DNA of 64,000 nucleotides from Telmatactis stephensoni. Taxonomy: Eukaryota > Cnidaria > Anthozoa > Actiniaria > Isophelliidae. Below, piece after piece: positions 20,501 to 29,950 of this stretch. The notes beneath the pieces were generated by a model. It was not told where the DNA came from, did no database searches, and saw only the letters and a list, made by a program, of their open reading frames with translations. Within the stretch, counting starts at the first letter, position 1; the number at the start of each line of letters is the position of its first letter. The stretch spans positions 186,001 through 250,000 of the forward strand of contig JALIZF010001674.1 of assembly GCA_029948255.1 (NCBI GenBank). The letters run 5' to 3'. A program made the position numbers and the translations under genes.

Positions 20501-23500
20501 TACCACTTGGTAAGGACGTCCAAATCTGTCTTCTAGGATGTTTAAAGCCTTCGTAAGACCTCCTGGTATCGTTTCATAGCGCTGTACCGCTGTGAGAGCT
20601 GGTCCCTCCAGGAACTGGAGTAGTCGAGTCATCTTTGTTGTATCATCCAAGGGCTTTGCTTCAACCAGCTGTTTGAACCTCAGGCGGAATGCTGGGTATT
20701 TATCCGCTGAACCATCAAACTTCAAGACTTTAACTGTTGGAAGGTCACGTGTTGCGTTCATCCTATCCATAGTAGCTACGAAGGTCTCGACCATTAAGGT
20801 GCTGTGGTCGGCAAGGGCAGGCGTTTGATGCGTGGTGTTTTCACCGGCTGGTGGGCGAGTTGTTGTCATCTTGTCACTTGGCAATGATGGAGGCAGATTC
20901 CCTTCGATTGATGTCAAAGTGCTTGATTTCGTTTCAACATCTTGAATTCCTGTTTTCAAATTATCCTTGTGGTGTAGAATTCCACGTTGGGCTTCCTGTG
21001 TAACACATTCTTTAGCAGCTTGACATTCCTTTGACTCTTGAAGCTCGTTAATCAGGCCTTTAGACTCCTTCGCTGGAAGTTGCATTTCACCTTGTCCACA
21101 TTTATCAAAACCCGGTTGGGCTTCCTGTGTCACACATTCTTTACCAGCTTGACGTTCCTTTGACTCTTGAGGCTCGTTAATCAGGCCTTTAGACTCCTTC
21201 GCTGGAAGTTGCATTTCACCTTGTCCACATTTATCAAAACTCGGTTGGGCTTCCTGTGGTGTAGTAGTTTTCTCTTGGGTTTGCTCTGGCGAATGTTTCT
21301 CAGTCTCAGGGGTGACAGGAAGTGTAAAGTGGACATTGGGTGGCGTCACAAATGGTGTTGATGTTTTAGGAAGAGTAGCACCCACTTTAGGGGTCACAAC
21401 GTCCGCAAACATGGGGGGCGGTGGTATCACGGTACAATCATCCAAGTTATCACATATGTTTTCATTTTCTTGCTGATGCGTTGTCATCATGGGATCATCA
21501 CTCGATAGCGAGTGGCCCACAGTCTTAATCACAAGTTGTTTGCTATTTGAACCCACGATGGTGTTCTGGAGTTCAGACTCACTTCACTGAATCTCCAACT
21601 CTAATTTTGAGATTTCGGACCTCACTGCATCCGAAATGAGCACGTTTAATTTGTCGATGTAGGAAGAAACTCGTTGGTTTTGAGCACGATAATTTGTGTC
21701 AACGTCGATGTACTTGTCACAGTTCTCATCTAGAAGTAAAGCATAGCTAGCACAACAGCCTTTGTATTTGTTAAAGGCTTCCAATAAACGCGATTCAAGT
21801 TGTTGTAGGAGCTCAATGTTAGTAATGTCAGTCAATTTGTCAACATAATTGCACACCTTTGTGATTCCGGCCAGATATCCACTTCGAGATTTGTCCAATT
21901 GACGTATCCTTTCGTGTAGAACTCCTTGATCCATAGTTCAACAGAAGAAGTCACAAACGACCACGAATAAGTCCAATAAAGTTGCACAAATAAGCATTTA
22001 ACACGAGCCAGTAGTAGAAGTAAACACAAATCGATAATGAATAAGTCCACCAAAAAATGCACAAATAAACACTTAACGAGCCACACAAGTGTCGATCTTC
22101 TAGCAACGAACGATTCCAAGTATAAACACGGTTTGAGTAGGCTAATAATCCTTTCTCGTTTGGATTTTACGATGAAAAGGCGCCGATGTGGCGGCATGCA
22201 ATAAACACTACACGTCCATCGTAAGGTTTCACTTTGTAACAAGTTGAAAGAATGAGGTAAAATCCTAAGCGAAAACATATACAGTTACAAACTTGCCAAA
22301 TAAAGAGCAGAAATAGCAAAAATAAAGAAAAGTTTACTCACCAAACGATGGACACACTACACAAAGTGCACACGATGCCACATGACTCGCGCCCGCGCTG
22401 TTAGTAGGTTAGCGGACACACAAACACGTGATACAAGCGGAAGTTAAAGGTTAGTAAAGCGGAAATGCAAAAAATTACAATTCAATTGTTGAGGAAACAA
22501 CCTCAACACATTGTAAACACGGCTGGAAAACAAAATTTCGATCAAACGACATGTAAGTTCTGTTGAGAAATTGCCTCAACCAAATCAACAATAAACCACA
22601 CTTCAAGATAATTTTGCATTTTACGAGGTAAAAAACAAGACGACGTTTGGCATTTTTAGTATTACAATGTAAATGGTGGCGGAAAGCCAAGTAGAATTCT
22701 CACAAGAATCAATTAAAGCTGTGCCTGATTACATCAAATAAAGAAAATTCTATATAGTTACAAACTTTACATTCGTATTTTACGTGAAAGTACTTTTATA
22801 TTATTCACGGTTCTGCGGAAAACGTCTGAAATGTTGGTGTCCTGTGGAGCAATACGCTACAGTTTGAGTTATGTGACATAACAACTCTTGCCGAATAAAA
22901 CATCTTGTGCATCAAATTATTTCGCTTTCGGCTCAAAAATTATCTCCAAACACAGTTTTCTAAACCATATTTTAGAATAAAATCGATTGGACGAGAAATA
23001 AAATTTTAATTCAAATTTTGGGCAATGCCGTGACGTGCAAAAAAGATTTCACTATTACAAATCGAAAACCCGGGTCGAAAATCTTCGAATCTTTAGACAC
23101 GACTTTGTCCTAACTGCCGTTGGTAAGTTCATTTAAATTTCTACATAACCAAAATGCAATTGGAAAACAAAATTTCAATCAAACATATATTTATAAAACT
23201 CGCAACAATCAATTAAAGCTTTGCCTGATTACATCAAGTAAAGAAAAGGGACATAATCTTTCTACATTACCTTAAAATATCGCCCCATGTTTCCGTGCTT
23301 AAGTTTCCTATTTCATTCCGAACGGCTTGGTCAGTACTACGTTTATCGAAAATTGATCAAAAATTTCTCTTACAGGTATATTTATGAACTAAACTGAACA
23401 ATTTGGTATGAATAGATATATTTTATAACCACAAAGCCTATATCTGATTATTAATAATTGACTTAAAGTACTTTAACACCCTCGGACGGGCGCACGAGGT

Positions 23501-24114
23501 TCGCATATCTTTCGGGTTGACACTTCGTGTCTACTTCGGGGATTCCCGAATTAGGCACGCACGCATGAAGCCCATAGCATAGTGTGTTACTGGCATAAAG
23601 CCGGTAACCACAAAAACAACAACTTGAATCTAGAATATTAAATCTGCACACAGTTGTCATTATAGGATATAGTAAAAATAAACTTGGTTACACTACAAAC
23701 ATTTTTAGATTATGCTAGTACATTTCTATCCAAATTATATTTTTTCCCAATCACGAAGTCACAGTAGCACAAAGTGTACCTCTGAATATCGCAGGAATTG
23801 TTCCCTCTAGAGCAAAAAGTTCCACTTCTCTTCCATCATTGTGTACTATAACAAATAAGTACAGGGTACATTCAGTACATAAACAAAAGAGATCACAGTA
23901 CTAAGAGAGTGAAACTGCTACTGTCTGCGCGATGTGCTTGGCACTTAAGGTTATATTTAGTAACAGGAAGTCGACACCATTGTGTGTGTGTGTGCAAACA
24001 ATGAAAATTGATTGCCCGATGAGAAATGGTTCTTATCTGCAAGTGCACATAGAGATCAAATTCCATTGTTTGAGCACCTTGCAAATGAGATACGGTGTCA
24101 ACTTGCTGTTGCAA

Positions 24115-24147
<33 letters not shown>

Positions 24148-24273
24148 ACAGGCCTTAAGTGCCAAGCACGTCAAGCTGCAGACATAAATCCACAAGTTTC
24201 GCTCCCTTAGTATTACGGTCTTTTGATAAACATCAATCACTCAATTCATCACCAGCAGCACCACAACCATCAC

Positions 24274-24317
<44 letters not shown>

Positions 24318-27059
24318 CCATCATCATCATCAACATCATGCATTTAGGTAGCAAACACTTGTTCTCGAGTGACGTGTTGTAGGGAGCCCATCAGACCTCC
24401 TCAGTGACATTAACTGATTTTATCATTTATGAGTATAAATTAAATTGAAGAACTGCTTACCAAACTTTTGCATTGATGGCCTAAGATCTTTGTAAGCTGT
24501 AGTGACAGCTAAAATCTGTCTTTTGCATAAGTCTTTATGTTGATGCTATAAATCCAAAGATAATTTGATAATCATAAGGCCCACAAGTATATGGATCAAC
24601 TTTTAAGCAACCTCACAGCCCTGTTCTATAAACATTAACATAAAAATGTTGAATATGGTGTTTGTGCTCGTAATCTTGATTCTATTCGTGCAATTTAGAA
24701 TAAATTAGAACTCGTAAAATTTTCAATGATTACAATTTTTTTAAACATAATTGATTCTAAATTGCACTCATATATACAAATTTTTTGAGGCCCTGTTTAT
24801 TATTATTAGGAAATTATATATATGGTTTTCTCGTCGGGAATTTGGAATAAATTTGAACTCTATCGTGGGATTTTAAAAAGCTCAAGTCTTTGAATCCCAC
24901 TCTTCAAACTTATGACGCACGGGAGTAAGGTAAGACGAAAATTAAACTGCACCCGGTTACTAAAAATAGCCCAACCGGGAATTATCATGGCGCGCGCGGT
25001 ATTAATTACGAAGTTTCCCTCTCTTATTATGTTCCATGGTTGTTCTGATCATCGTGGAATTTTGGGAATGCTGTGTCTTTGTTGACCGCTAGCTCGTCCC
25101 AGTCTCATTCTCCACTCCCCATTCCTTCATTCCCCATTCCTCATTCCTTCATTCCTTCATTCCCCATCCCTTATTCCTGATTTTAGTAACATCCGTTATT
25201 GGCTTCAAGACTTCAAAGTCACAGCAAAAGTACTTTTCAGCAAACCAAACAAATTGTTCTTTATGAAGACAAAAACGGTTATTGTTTGAAAAAGGATGAA
25301 ACAAAAAACGTTTTAAATAAGATAAACAGAGAATACACAAGTGTGGACTACCTTTTTAATACCTTTCAATAACATTTCAGCATCAATCCTTTAGGTTTAA
25401 GCTTGTATATTTTAACAAACTTTCACTTTCACATGTCGGTCAGCTCGATCGTTTTTCGCCAGTTTTGAAAAATTAGCAAAAAGAAATCTTCAAAAGCATC
25501 AAATGACCCATACGTTTTTCATTTTGTGAGCTTTTGGGTTTGCTTCTATAATTAAATCACCTGTTTGCGTGAGAAAGTTTCCGGATCTCGCCGCCATTTC
25601 CTTTTCAGCTTTCTTCTTGCAAAGAAAGAAAGAAGTTGCAAACTGTAATTCCTACAACTTTGTGGGTAAAGAGAATCTCGCATTCAGTCAATTAAAAAAT
25701 GATAACTTTTCTCTTTTGTCTTCGCAAAAAGTAGTTGGAATCGCGATACAAAACTAAACGGCATTATCGGTTTATAATGACGGTGTTGGCTGCGCGGCTA
25801 CGCGACTTCGCTAATACTGAATATATTTTCTCCCAACTAGCCGTCATTATAAAGGATAATGCCGTCTCAAAATCGCGTTCAGTTTATAATATTAGATTAA
25901 TAAGCTAAATATAATACCGGAATACATGTATCAGACTATATTCCAATCTATCCAATTTAATCCAATTTAATCCATTTAAGGTGGCCTGTACCTATTGAAT
26001 TGTTTGAAAGGCATAAATTTCAATTGCGTCTTTTTACATCAAAATCTTTCCCAATTTCTGAGAAATTTGCAGCCATTTGTCTTCAAGCCTTGAATATCTC
26101 GAGATAGCTAACGATTTTTAATAATGTCTTTATGAGAAAAATTGGTCATAAATCCCCAAAAATCGAAGGTGATTTTTTTTCCTATTTCATTAATCCAGTA
26201 TAAAGGCATAGAGGACTACATACAGCATGTATCGCGCCAATTTAGTCTTTGGAAGTTGCGATACAAAATTTACGCTGTCGGTAAAGACGCAAAATTATGT
26301 AGTCAAAACTACCATATCCGCTATAAGAAAGACAAATGCTTATTGTAACTTATAAACAGAATATGGAGACATTAGAAGCTAAACACCAATGTTATCCTCA
26401 AGCAAACTTGCGGAGAAATTGTTGTGACACGACGTGAACATTGCATCGAATTTATATTACCTCGGCTCCTACAGATTCTGTCGAATTGTTTCCTGATTTC
26501 TATGAGATAGAACAAGATGGTCAAAAGTAAGTAACGACATCGAGTCGACGTTTGAGCTGCCAAGGTAAAATCCTCATGGTTTATGAATTTATTCAAAACA
26601 CGGGATCTCGACTTTCGGAAATAGAGACAGTAGTTCTCTGAATCCAATTGCTTCTGAGTCTAAATCCCATGTGGAATTTTGGAACAGATCGATATTTGAT
26701 CCAATTCGCAGAAAAATAATTACCGGTACAAAGTTCAAGGCTTAAAGACAAATGGCTACAAATTTCTCGGAAATCGGGCAAGATTTTGATGTAAAAAGAC
26801 GCGATTGAAATTCATGCCTGACAAACAAATCAATAGGTACGGGCCACCTAAACAGGCAAAAAGCCTACAGCAGCCAAAAGGGAGAAAATAAGTGCTGGAG
26901 TTGACAATGTATGCAGTACGGACGTTGTCAACTCCAAAATCTGATCAAAGGTACATGTCGTCATAAATTCCTTCCTTTACATCTTTCTTTATAACATCAA
27001 CGTTTGCTTTTGTCTCTTACCTTGCTTAGTTTAGTATTCAAGTAGGCATCCCAGCTCAT
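14519..27059 (-). CDS. TSG101-type UEV domain gene, copy 2 (five exons)
   Basis: Tandem paralogue of the gene at 1805-10941. Exons: 27021-27059 ([13 protein letters not shown]), 24461-24545 ([20 protein letters not shown]..), 23780-23845 ([17 protein letters not shown]), 14852-15015 ([21 protein letters not shown]) and 14519-14632 ([20 protein letters not shown]). Lengths (39, 85, 66, 164, 114) are identical to copy 1, borders are AG/GT, and no stop occurs in 156 codons. Differences are mostly conservative, so both copies look selected or young. Intron 3 has grown by a BEL/Pao-bearing insertion of 8.5 kb and intron 1 by a MITE, yet the splice sites are intact. As in copy 1, nothing resembling the TSG101 C-terminus follows exon 5. 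Confidence 0.8.
15360..15695 (-). repeat. BEL/Pao 3' LTR
   Basis: Sense orientation TGTTGAGGTTG ... GGCGCCTTTTCA. A purine-poor plus strand CCTGGGGGGTCGGG just inside (15697-15710), i.e. CCGACCCCCCAGG in sense, is where the polypurine tract should be, but it is not a purine run. Confidence 0.9.
15871..16090 (-). CDS. BEL/Pao integrase C-terminal segment, out of frame
   Basis: The C-terminal extension of Pao integrases continues here in a second frame: [20 protein letters not shown] through [11 protein letters not shown] to PINKLCLLE and a stop. The main frame instead runs into about 16 unrelated residues and stops at 16025. A single extra base around 16085-16090 would explain the shift. The open reading extends upstream to 16185, but only the part from about 16090 is coding-like. 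Confidence 0.7.
16025..21556 (-). CDS. BEL/Pao Gag-Pol polyprotein
   Basis: 1843 codons without a stop. Order: Gag region with a 42-residue tandem repeat (about 101-184); DUF1759-type capsid segment (270-450); CCHC-like zinc knuckles ([13 protein letters not shown] at 489, [14 protein letters not shown] at 522); aspartic protease [10 protein letters not shown] (614); reverse transcriptase ([10 protein letters not shown] at 891, [12 protein letters not shown] at 949, FYVDE at 1030); RNase H (HVFSDAS at 1207, RLELQA, HWTDS at 1282); integrase zinc-binding H-H-C-C (1523-1561) and catalytic D-D-E (VDYFGP 1594, SDNGTNF 1656, SGVWERL 1714). The listed start is a GTG; the real N-terminus lies upstream at 21934 behind an in-frame TGA. 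The RT box reads YVDE where Y-x-D-D is usual. Expected length and order otherwise match the family. Confidence 0.95.
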   Translation of the reverse strand: MGSNSKQLVIKTVGHSLSSDDPMMTTHQQENENICDNLDDCTVIPPPPMFADVVTPKVGATLPKTSTPFVTPPNVHFTLPVTPETEKHSPEQTQEKTTTPQEAQPSFDKCGQGEMQLPAKESKGLINEPQESKERQAGKECVTQEAQPGFDKCGQGEMQLPAKESKGLINELQESKECQAAKECVTQEAQRGILHHKDNLKTGIQDVETKSSTLTSIEGNLPPSLPSDKMTTTRPPAGENTTHQTPALADHSTLMVETFVATMDRMNATRDLPTVKVLKFDGSADKYPAFRLRFKQLVEAKPLDDTTKMTRLLQFLEGPALTAVQRYETIPGGLTKALNILEDRFGRPYQVVKACVDSMTKGPPISATDHQALQRLADEVQANYDTLASMGFLSEVNTDNLEKLLSRLPKSVQGKFVEHLRKLEKTGKAMPSFKDVVDFLRDRAHVANHPFLLQSSQLTPKPPIRQPIKPTHKVSAFATTTTATKEESCPKCSKDHRLYQCDAFKAKSPRERTDFVKSNRLCFNCLSSKHHAKQCKSTNRCRANGCGKPHHTLLHYEKKEENARNSTPQSTSEVQKANFCVSAKVNSQEVLLQVLPLRVTSMTGNTITTYGLLDSGSDMTMIDPSLALLLGMKGTPSKLCLSTVSDSAVEEHGLKVKFKMSSVDAGEDEGILADSAWAIKDLSIPLKHTEVLKEGTSWPHLQHVPFPEVERKKISVLIGTNIHEAFVPLEVRRGSRDEPFAIRSCIGWSVLGGACKGVLGDAANTNHVTTMDCVLDEQLQRFWKVESYGAEMVTSKPMSIEDKRAMGIVNETLCKDGNHYKMGLLWKELKPQLPYNRPLVEARMKHLKNRLQGNPQLFNKYKAVMDDYIKKGYAVKLSKEEAAKVNDKTWYLPHHPVSNPNKPDKIRVVFDAAAKYHGTSLNDNLLQGPCLINDLTGVLLRFREELFAFTADVEAMFYQVQVIEEDTNALRFLWWTSDDLEKAPEEFKMCVHIFGAKSSPCCANKALRMTAQDNESSYDQDVVQTVQRNFYVDEVLKSASTKERAINLATKLVELLTEGGFHLSKFTANCREVLASINVEDRADPKLDMDLDRLPIGRALGVYWDAETDAFGFKFVPSSKPPTKRGILSVASSLFDPLGFLAPLTLPVKILLQDLWRTGVSWDEEVPEPYMSLWREWLRGIPHVINIHIPRCFKSQSLHSPSCIQLHVFSDASRRGLAAVAYLRMLNQLGQIYCSFVMGKVRNAPAKEWTVPRLELQAAVLATRLSRTLLKELDLPIDSTTHWTDSLTTLQYIRNKTRRFPVFESNRITEIHEATSIEQWRHVPGVQNPADEGSRGVSIDYFKEGCRWWTGPDLLWQPEDQWPRKEPQPQEDVVNVEDSTPHSNNATTSSVPIDSQVSQLLRRYSSWSRLLRVMAWLLRFVKAVKGESPPLPSALQQSEIKNASQEVIRLVQAESFPEEYNALKEQRQVKRTSPLSALNPTMVDGILRVGGRIRNAPLPPDLKHPMIVPRNHYISELIVMYYHKILSHAGREHVLSTIRQQYWIVNGRSLVRRLLHKCIDCRKRHAPLMQQAMGDLPKERLTPYEAPFTYTGVDYFGPFYVKRGRATEKIYGCIFVCFTTRAIHIEDASSLSTDVFIQALRRFIAVRGCPKELWSDNGTNFTGAAKELRVSIKAFNGELIRRELHSKGCEWYSCPIPKWKFQPPTASNMSGVWERLIRSVRKTMAPLLGNPSAPLTWETLRTVFSEAVSILNNRPLCPSSDDPDDLEPLTPNHFLLLRSNVTPPPGVFNRDDLYGRKQWRHAQFIANHFWSRWIKEYVPLLQVSSEVDDSKKRPKDQRPRTYC
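21584..21934 (-). CDS. BEL/Pao Gag N-terminus
   Basis: ATG-led 116-codon ORF ([20 protein letters not shown]) in the same frame as the large polyprotein, separated from it by one TGA (21584-21586). It is helical, with leucine-spaced residues, and ends KLELEIQ. Twenty-odd in-frame codons link it to the polyprotein start, so it is most likely the true start of Gag. The TGA may be a mutation or a recoded stop. Confidence 0.75.
   Translation of the reverse strand: MDQGVLHERIRQLDKSRSGYLAGITKVCNYVDKLTDITNIELLQQLESRLLEAFNKYKGCCASYALLLDENCDKYIDVDTNYRAQNQRVSSYIDKLNVLISDAVRSEISKLELEIQ
22173..22508 (-). repeat. BEL/Pao 5' LTR
   Basis: Same length and, as far as I can read, the same sequence as the 3' LTR. 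The adjoining internal sequence in sense is TCGTAAAATCCAAACGAG, which would be the primer binding site; it does not start with TGG, so the primer is unidentified. Confidence 0.9.
24114..24150. repeat. (CAA)n microsatellite at the empty site of the 6-kb foldback element
   Basis: About twelve CAA units, followed by CAGGCCTTAAGTGCC. In gene copy 1 the 6-kb foldback element sits inside this run. Confidence 0.9.
24264..24345. repeat. (CAT)n microsatellite
   Basis: Longer homologue of the run at 9487-9537, with CACC interruptions. Confidence 0.9.
24550..25190. other. Intron DNA specific to UEV copy 2; (ATTCC)n-rich at 25105-25175
   Basis: No match in copy 1 and no gene. Contains a degenerate CATTCCTTCATTCCCC tract. 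Confidence 0.4.
25190..25700. repeat. Dispersed repeat shared with 37290-37800
   Basis: Blocks such as ACAAACTTTCACTT, CTTTTGGGTTTGCTTC / TTTTTGGCTTGTTTCC, AAATCAC, and TTGCAAAGAAAGAAAG / TGGCAAAGAAAGAAAG occur in the same order at 37560-37790. No coding potential. Confidence 0.6.
25762..25868. mobile_element. Small foldback/MITE
   Basis: Inverted arms ACGGCATTATCGGTTTATAATGACGG (left) and CCGTCATTATAAAGGATAATGCCGT (right) around a short GC-rich loop. No target duplication established. Confidence 0.5.
25980..26848. mobile_element. 869-bp MITE with TAA target duplication, GGTGGCCTGTACC ends
   Basis: Long inverted repeats of about 100 bp (GGTGGCCTGTACCTATTGA ... TCAATAGGTACGGGCCACC; CGTCTTTTTACATCAAAATC also inverted) flanked by TAA at 25977-25979 and 26849-26851. 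It sits at the exact position occupied by a different MITE in UEV copy 1. No transposase. Confidence 0.85.
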
Positions 27060-27089
27060 TTTGGTGGTATTTGTACAAGTAACAAACAA

Positions 27090-27400
27090 GACTGACGCTC
27101 ACTTGAGCGTATACTTGGGATATAGTCGTGTGAAGACGCTCACAAACCCTCACAGCAGTAGATATGCGTGAAAGCCGCCACAGGGACCCCAAGCTTGTAA
27201 TTAGAGAATAAGTGATACTGTATTTGCATAATTACAGTAAATGTATGGATTGATAAATAATCCTTTCTTATTTGGTACATGTTTAAGTAAATTCTTGAGC
27301 AAGTTTCCTCCCTTTTTTCTGCTTTTACAAAATAGATATGTCAGCTGTTACAGTTACAGTTAAAGTTAATTTTTGCCATCAAGATTATTTACAAGATATA
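27090..27400. other. Flanking DNA 5' of UEV copy 2
   Basis: Homology with copy 1 ends near 27082 (10958 in copy 1), just upstream of exon 1, marking the edge of the tandem duplication. No gene or clear promoter motif seen. Confidence 0.5.
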
Positions 27401-27424
27401 ATACATATATATGGGTCCGGAGGT

Positions 27425-28250
27425 TTTTCGTCCATTTGATTTCCGTATCGAAAGAACAATTGAAAAGCGAAGTTGAAATTAATTTTTGATTTTTTAAATG
27501 TTTTTCTAATTTTATACCTCATTTTGATGAATTTGACCAAGAGAAATATTGGAATTTCCCGGTATTTTTGAAAAATAGCATTAGATTTTTCAAAATCGAC
27601 TATATAGAAAATTGAAAATCAAAGCGACCATTTTTTCCCAAGTAGGGGAGGATTCCATTCGAGTTTCGCCTGAACACCTTGACTGGATGCTTTAAGGAGC
27701 TGATGGTTTAGACAAGACACTGTGCTGTATAAACTCCTAGAAGACTTTCTCGAAAACATGACGGCTGCCGCGAAAAATGACATGATCAGTAAGACTAGTA
27801 ACCACCAAAGACAAGAGAAACTACTAAATATTCCCTGCTCGTGCTGATGTTCATCCTTCTGTCTTAGCTTGTAGCTGTTATAGATTTCAATCCGAGTAGC
27901 CAACAATGCTTAATTCAGTAATTTCTAACGTTTTCTTGTACGACAATTTTCTCTTGTTCATGTCTTTTCTCAAGACGACGCCATTTTGTTTGCTTGACCC
28001 ACTCCAGCCCTTTGGAGAAGAAAAGTTCAGTACTTCTTCCCCTCAGGGCGAAACTCGAATGGAATCGTCCCCTACTTGGTAAAAAAATGGTAGTTTTGAT
28101 TTTCAATTTTTTAAATAATTGATTTTGAAAAATCTAATGATACTTAAAAAACAGGGAAATTTCAATCATATTGTAGTTGTGGTTTGGTTATTCAAAGTAA
28201 ACATGCCTTGGTATTTTTCGGGAAGATAATTGTTTTTATATCAAAACATA
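27425..28250. mobile_element. Inverted-repeat (foldback) element of about 0.8 kb
   Basis: Arms of about 150-200 bp: left contains CCATTTTTTCCCAAGTAGGG and CATTCGAGTTTCGCC, right contains GGCGAAACTCGAATGG and CCCTACTTGGTAAAAAAATGG. The middle encodes two small minus-strand frames, one with a hydrophobic run (WWLLVLLIMSFFAAAVMF, about 27740-27800); no family is recognised. Exact ends and target duplication not resolved. Confidence 0.5.
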
Positions 28251-28562
28251 AATTGACCTATTTTTAGTTTTCGGATATCACGAAATTTCATTAGATACAA
28301 ATTATTAAATATTTAATCAGTGTGGGCACAAAAATCACTCCTACTAATGATCCTGACAATTCGTTTTTGTAGAATCACTAGTCTTGAAAAATTAGTTGGA
28401 AACGACTTGCCCATACAACATTACAGTATTGTAAGTAAGGGTAAACCATGGAAAAGTATAGAGTACGTAGTGAGGACTTTTGTAGAAAAAAGCTTGATTT
28501 CCGCGAAATATTCCAATCGATTTGGAAATTTTATTTGCAACATGAGCTAAATGAAACTTTCA

Positions 28563-28838
28563 GGACAGGTGCTCATCTATGATAATTCCCACAAAAACTG
28601 TTTCTTTTACTTGATCAATTTCTTTGTTGTTTATGACTACTTTAAGCTCCACAGGAAGTTGTTTTTGACGAGGTTTGGAACGCATAAATTTCGTTTTATC
28701 TCAATTCAGTGATTATTTGTTTGTTATAAGCCACTGCAAGAATTTCTTTATTTCTTGGTTTAGTAATTCATTAACATAAACCGGATCCTTATGTAAAAAA
28801 GAAAACAAGTTCGTATTATCAGCAAATAAGATAAGTTT
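28563..28838 (-). pseudogene. LINE reverse transcriptase fragment
   Basis: Minus strand reads KLILFADNTNLFSFLHKDPV, VNELLNQEIKKFLQWL, stop codons, then DKTKFMRSKPRQKQLPVELK and VKETVFVGIIIDEHLS. This is the RT palm around the F/Y-A-D-D box of CR1/Jockey/L2-like LINEs, here mutated to FADN, with at least two stops. A dead fragment. Confidence 0.8.
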
Positions 28839-28849
28839 GGCTGTTTATC

Positions 28850-29365
28850 TGTAATTTTACGCAGTAGCTATTCGTACGTCACTCGTACGCGAAATTATTT
28901 AAAAATTAGATTTTCACAGTGATTCTGTATTATTATTTTAGTAAGGAGATATAAGATCTTCGTTTAGATGAAGTAAGCGATTCTTGTAAGCTATGTTAAA
29001 GTGATTGAGAGTAATTCTACGAGTCTGTACATAGTAGGCAAACGACTAGTCATGTCTCGAATTTTTTCAACTCGATCGTGCATGACCGCAAATGTCACGC
29101 ACTTCAATGTTAGGATTCCGACCATATTTATTGCTGCGAGCTAAGCGAGTAGCGACACTATTCGTGACGATGGATTTCCTGTGTAACGTACGACAGAGGT
29201 GGTCTAGGCCATTTGTCGGCTTGCGACCTCAAAATTTTGGCATGTAGACATGTAGAAATGCAGAGTGAACAATGATCTGTGACGTCATCAAAATACGCTT
29301 GGAATGATTAGAATTTATGGTCAGCAGTGAATCACTCAAAACTGGAGCTGGTCTTGTTGTCGAAA
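28850..29365. other. Unassigned intergenic DNA
   Basis: No gene or resolved repeat. Confidence 0.4.
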
Positions 29366-29366
29366 A

Positions 29367-29950
29367 GCAGGCCGGGAACGAGTTATAACTGCAAATGTTT
29401 TTTTTTGCCTGTGTTCGTCTCGAGAAAAGGCCACTCTTGCGCAATCGGCCACGTGTTACACTCCTGATTGGTTAAGATCGTAAAAAGCAATGCCCTTCAT
29501 TCATCACCTTTGAGCGACTGCGATCGCAAGCCAGGAACACTAGGAATGCAAGATGGCGGACAACAAAGAAAATAGATTTCAGAGACAGGCTCTTCCAGCC
29601 GTAAAACAATGTAAAGTGGAGCTTTTAACTCGAGATCTACCTATACACTTATAAGAGCTTCAGAATGGGCTGTTATTTTGAGCTTGATCTCCAATATATA
29701 CTTTGACCAAATATCGAACTCTAAATGGAGTACTTGAAACGAAGCTTCCGCGATTTAGAGTTTCTTTTAAGCTAGAAATCTACGAATTTCTCACCCTACA
29801 TGTTGCTAAACAAACACATATAAAGGCAAGTCAATTATATTTCTCATTCAATCATTCAAGAGATCTTGAGAGGTTTTTGTACTGAATTTTAATATCGAAA
29901 TTCTGGACTAGACCATTTTAATATATATATTCCATGGAACTAGGCTCTAT
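29367..29950 (+). mobile_element. HINE-like family 1, partial copy
   Basis: Shares GGCCGGGAACGAGTTATAA-CTGCAAATG, TTCATCACCTTTGAGCGACTGCG, ATGCAAGATGGC, and TTCAAGAGATCTTGAGAGG with the copies at 30660, 35591 and 46560. The extreme 5' end and the 3' half are missing. Confidence 0.6.

Larger units (their letters stand above)
15360..22508 (-). mobile_element. BEL/Pao LTR retrotransposon, full length
   Basis: A complete element on the minus strand: 336-bp LTRs at both ends, flanked by the 5-bp target duplication CATTG (15355-15359 and 22509-22513). It encodes Gag, protease, reverse transcriptase, RNase H and integrase in that order. Five-base duplications and the gene order are typical of BEL/Pao. 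The LTRs appear identical by eye, so the insertion is recent, although the coding region carries a stop and a frameshift. Confidence 0.95.
15085..23609. mobile_element. 8.5-kb insertion in UEV copy 2 intron, containing the BEL/Pao element
   Basis: Relative to copy 1 (about 2375-2385) everything between TTTATGAC and CAACAACTTGAATCTAG is extra. Outside the Pao element it holds 15085-15354 and 22514-23609, which share repeats (GGTAAGTT-ATTTAAATTTCTACATAA at 15250 and 23127; AATTAAAGCT-TGCCTGATTACATCAA at about 22709 and 23211). Possible short terminal inverted words are GGTTACTGGC at 15125 and GCCGGTAACC at 23600. No coding capacity of its own is seen and its class is not determined. Confidence 0.55.

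Noticed and set aside
16299..20828. Numerous plus-strand ORFs opposite the Pao polyprotein
   Set aside because: Antisense shadows of a long coding frame with no recognisable domains.
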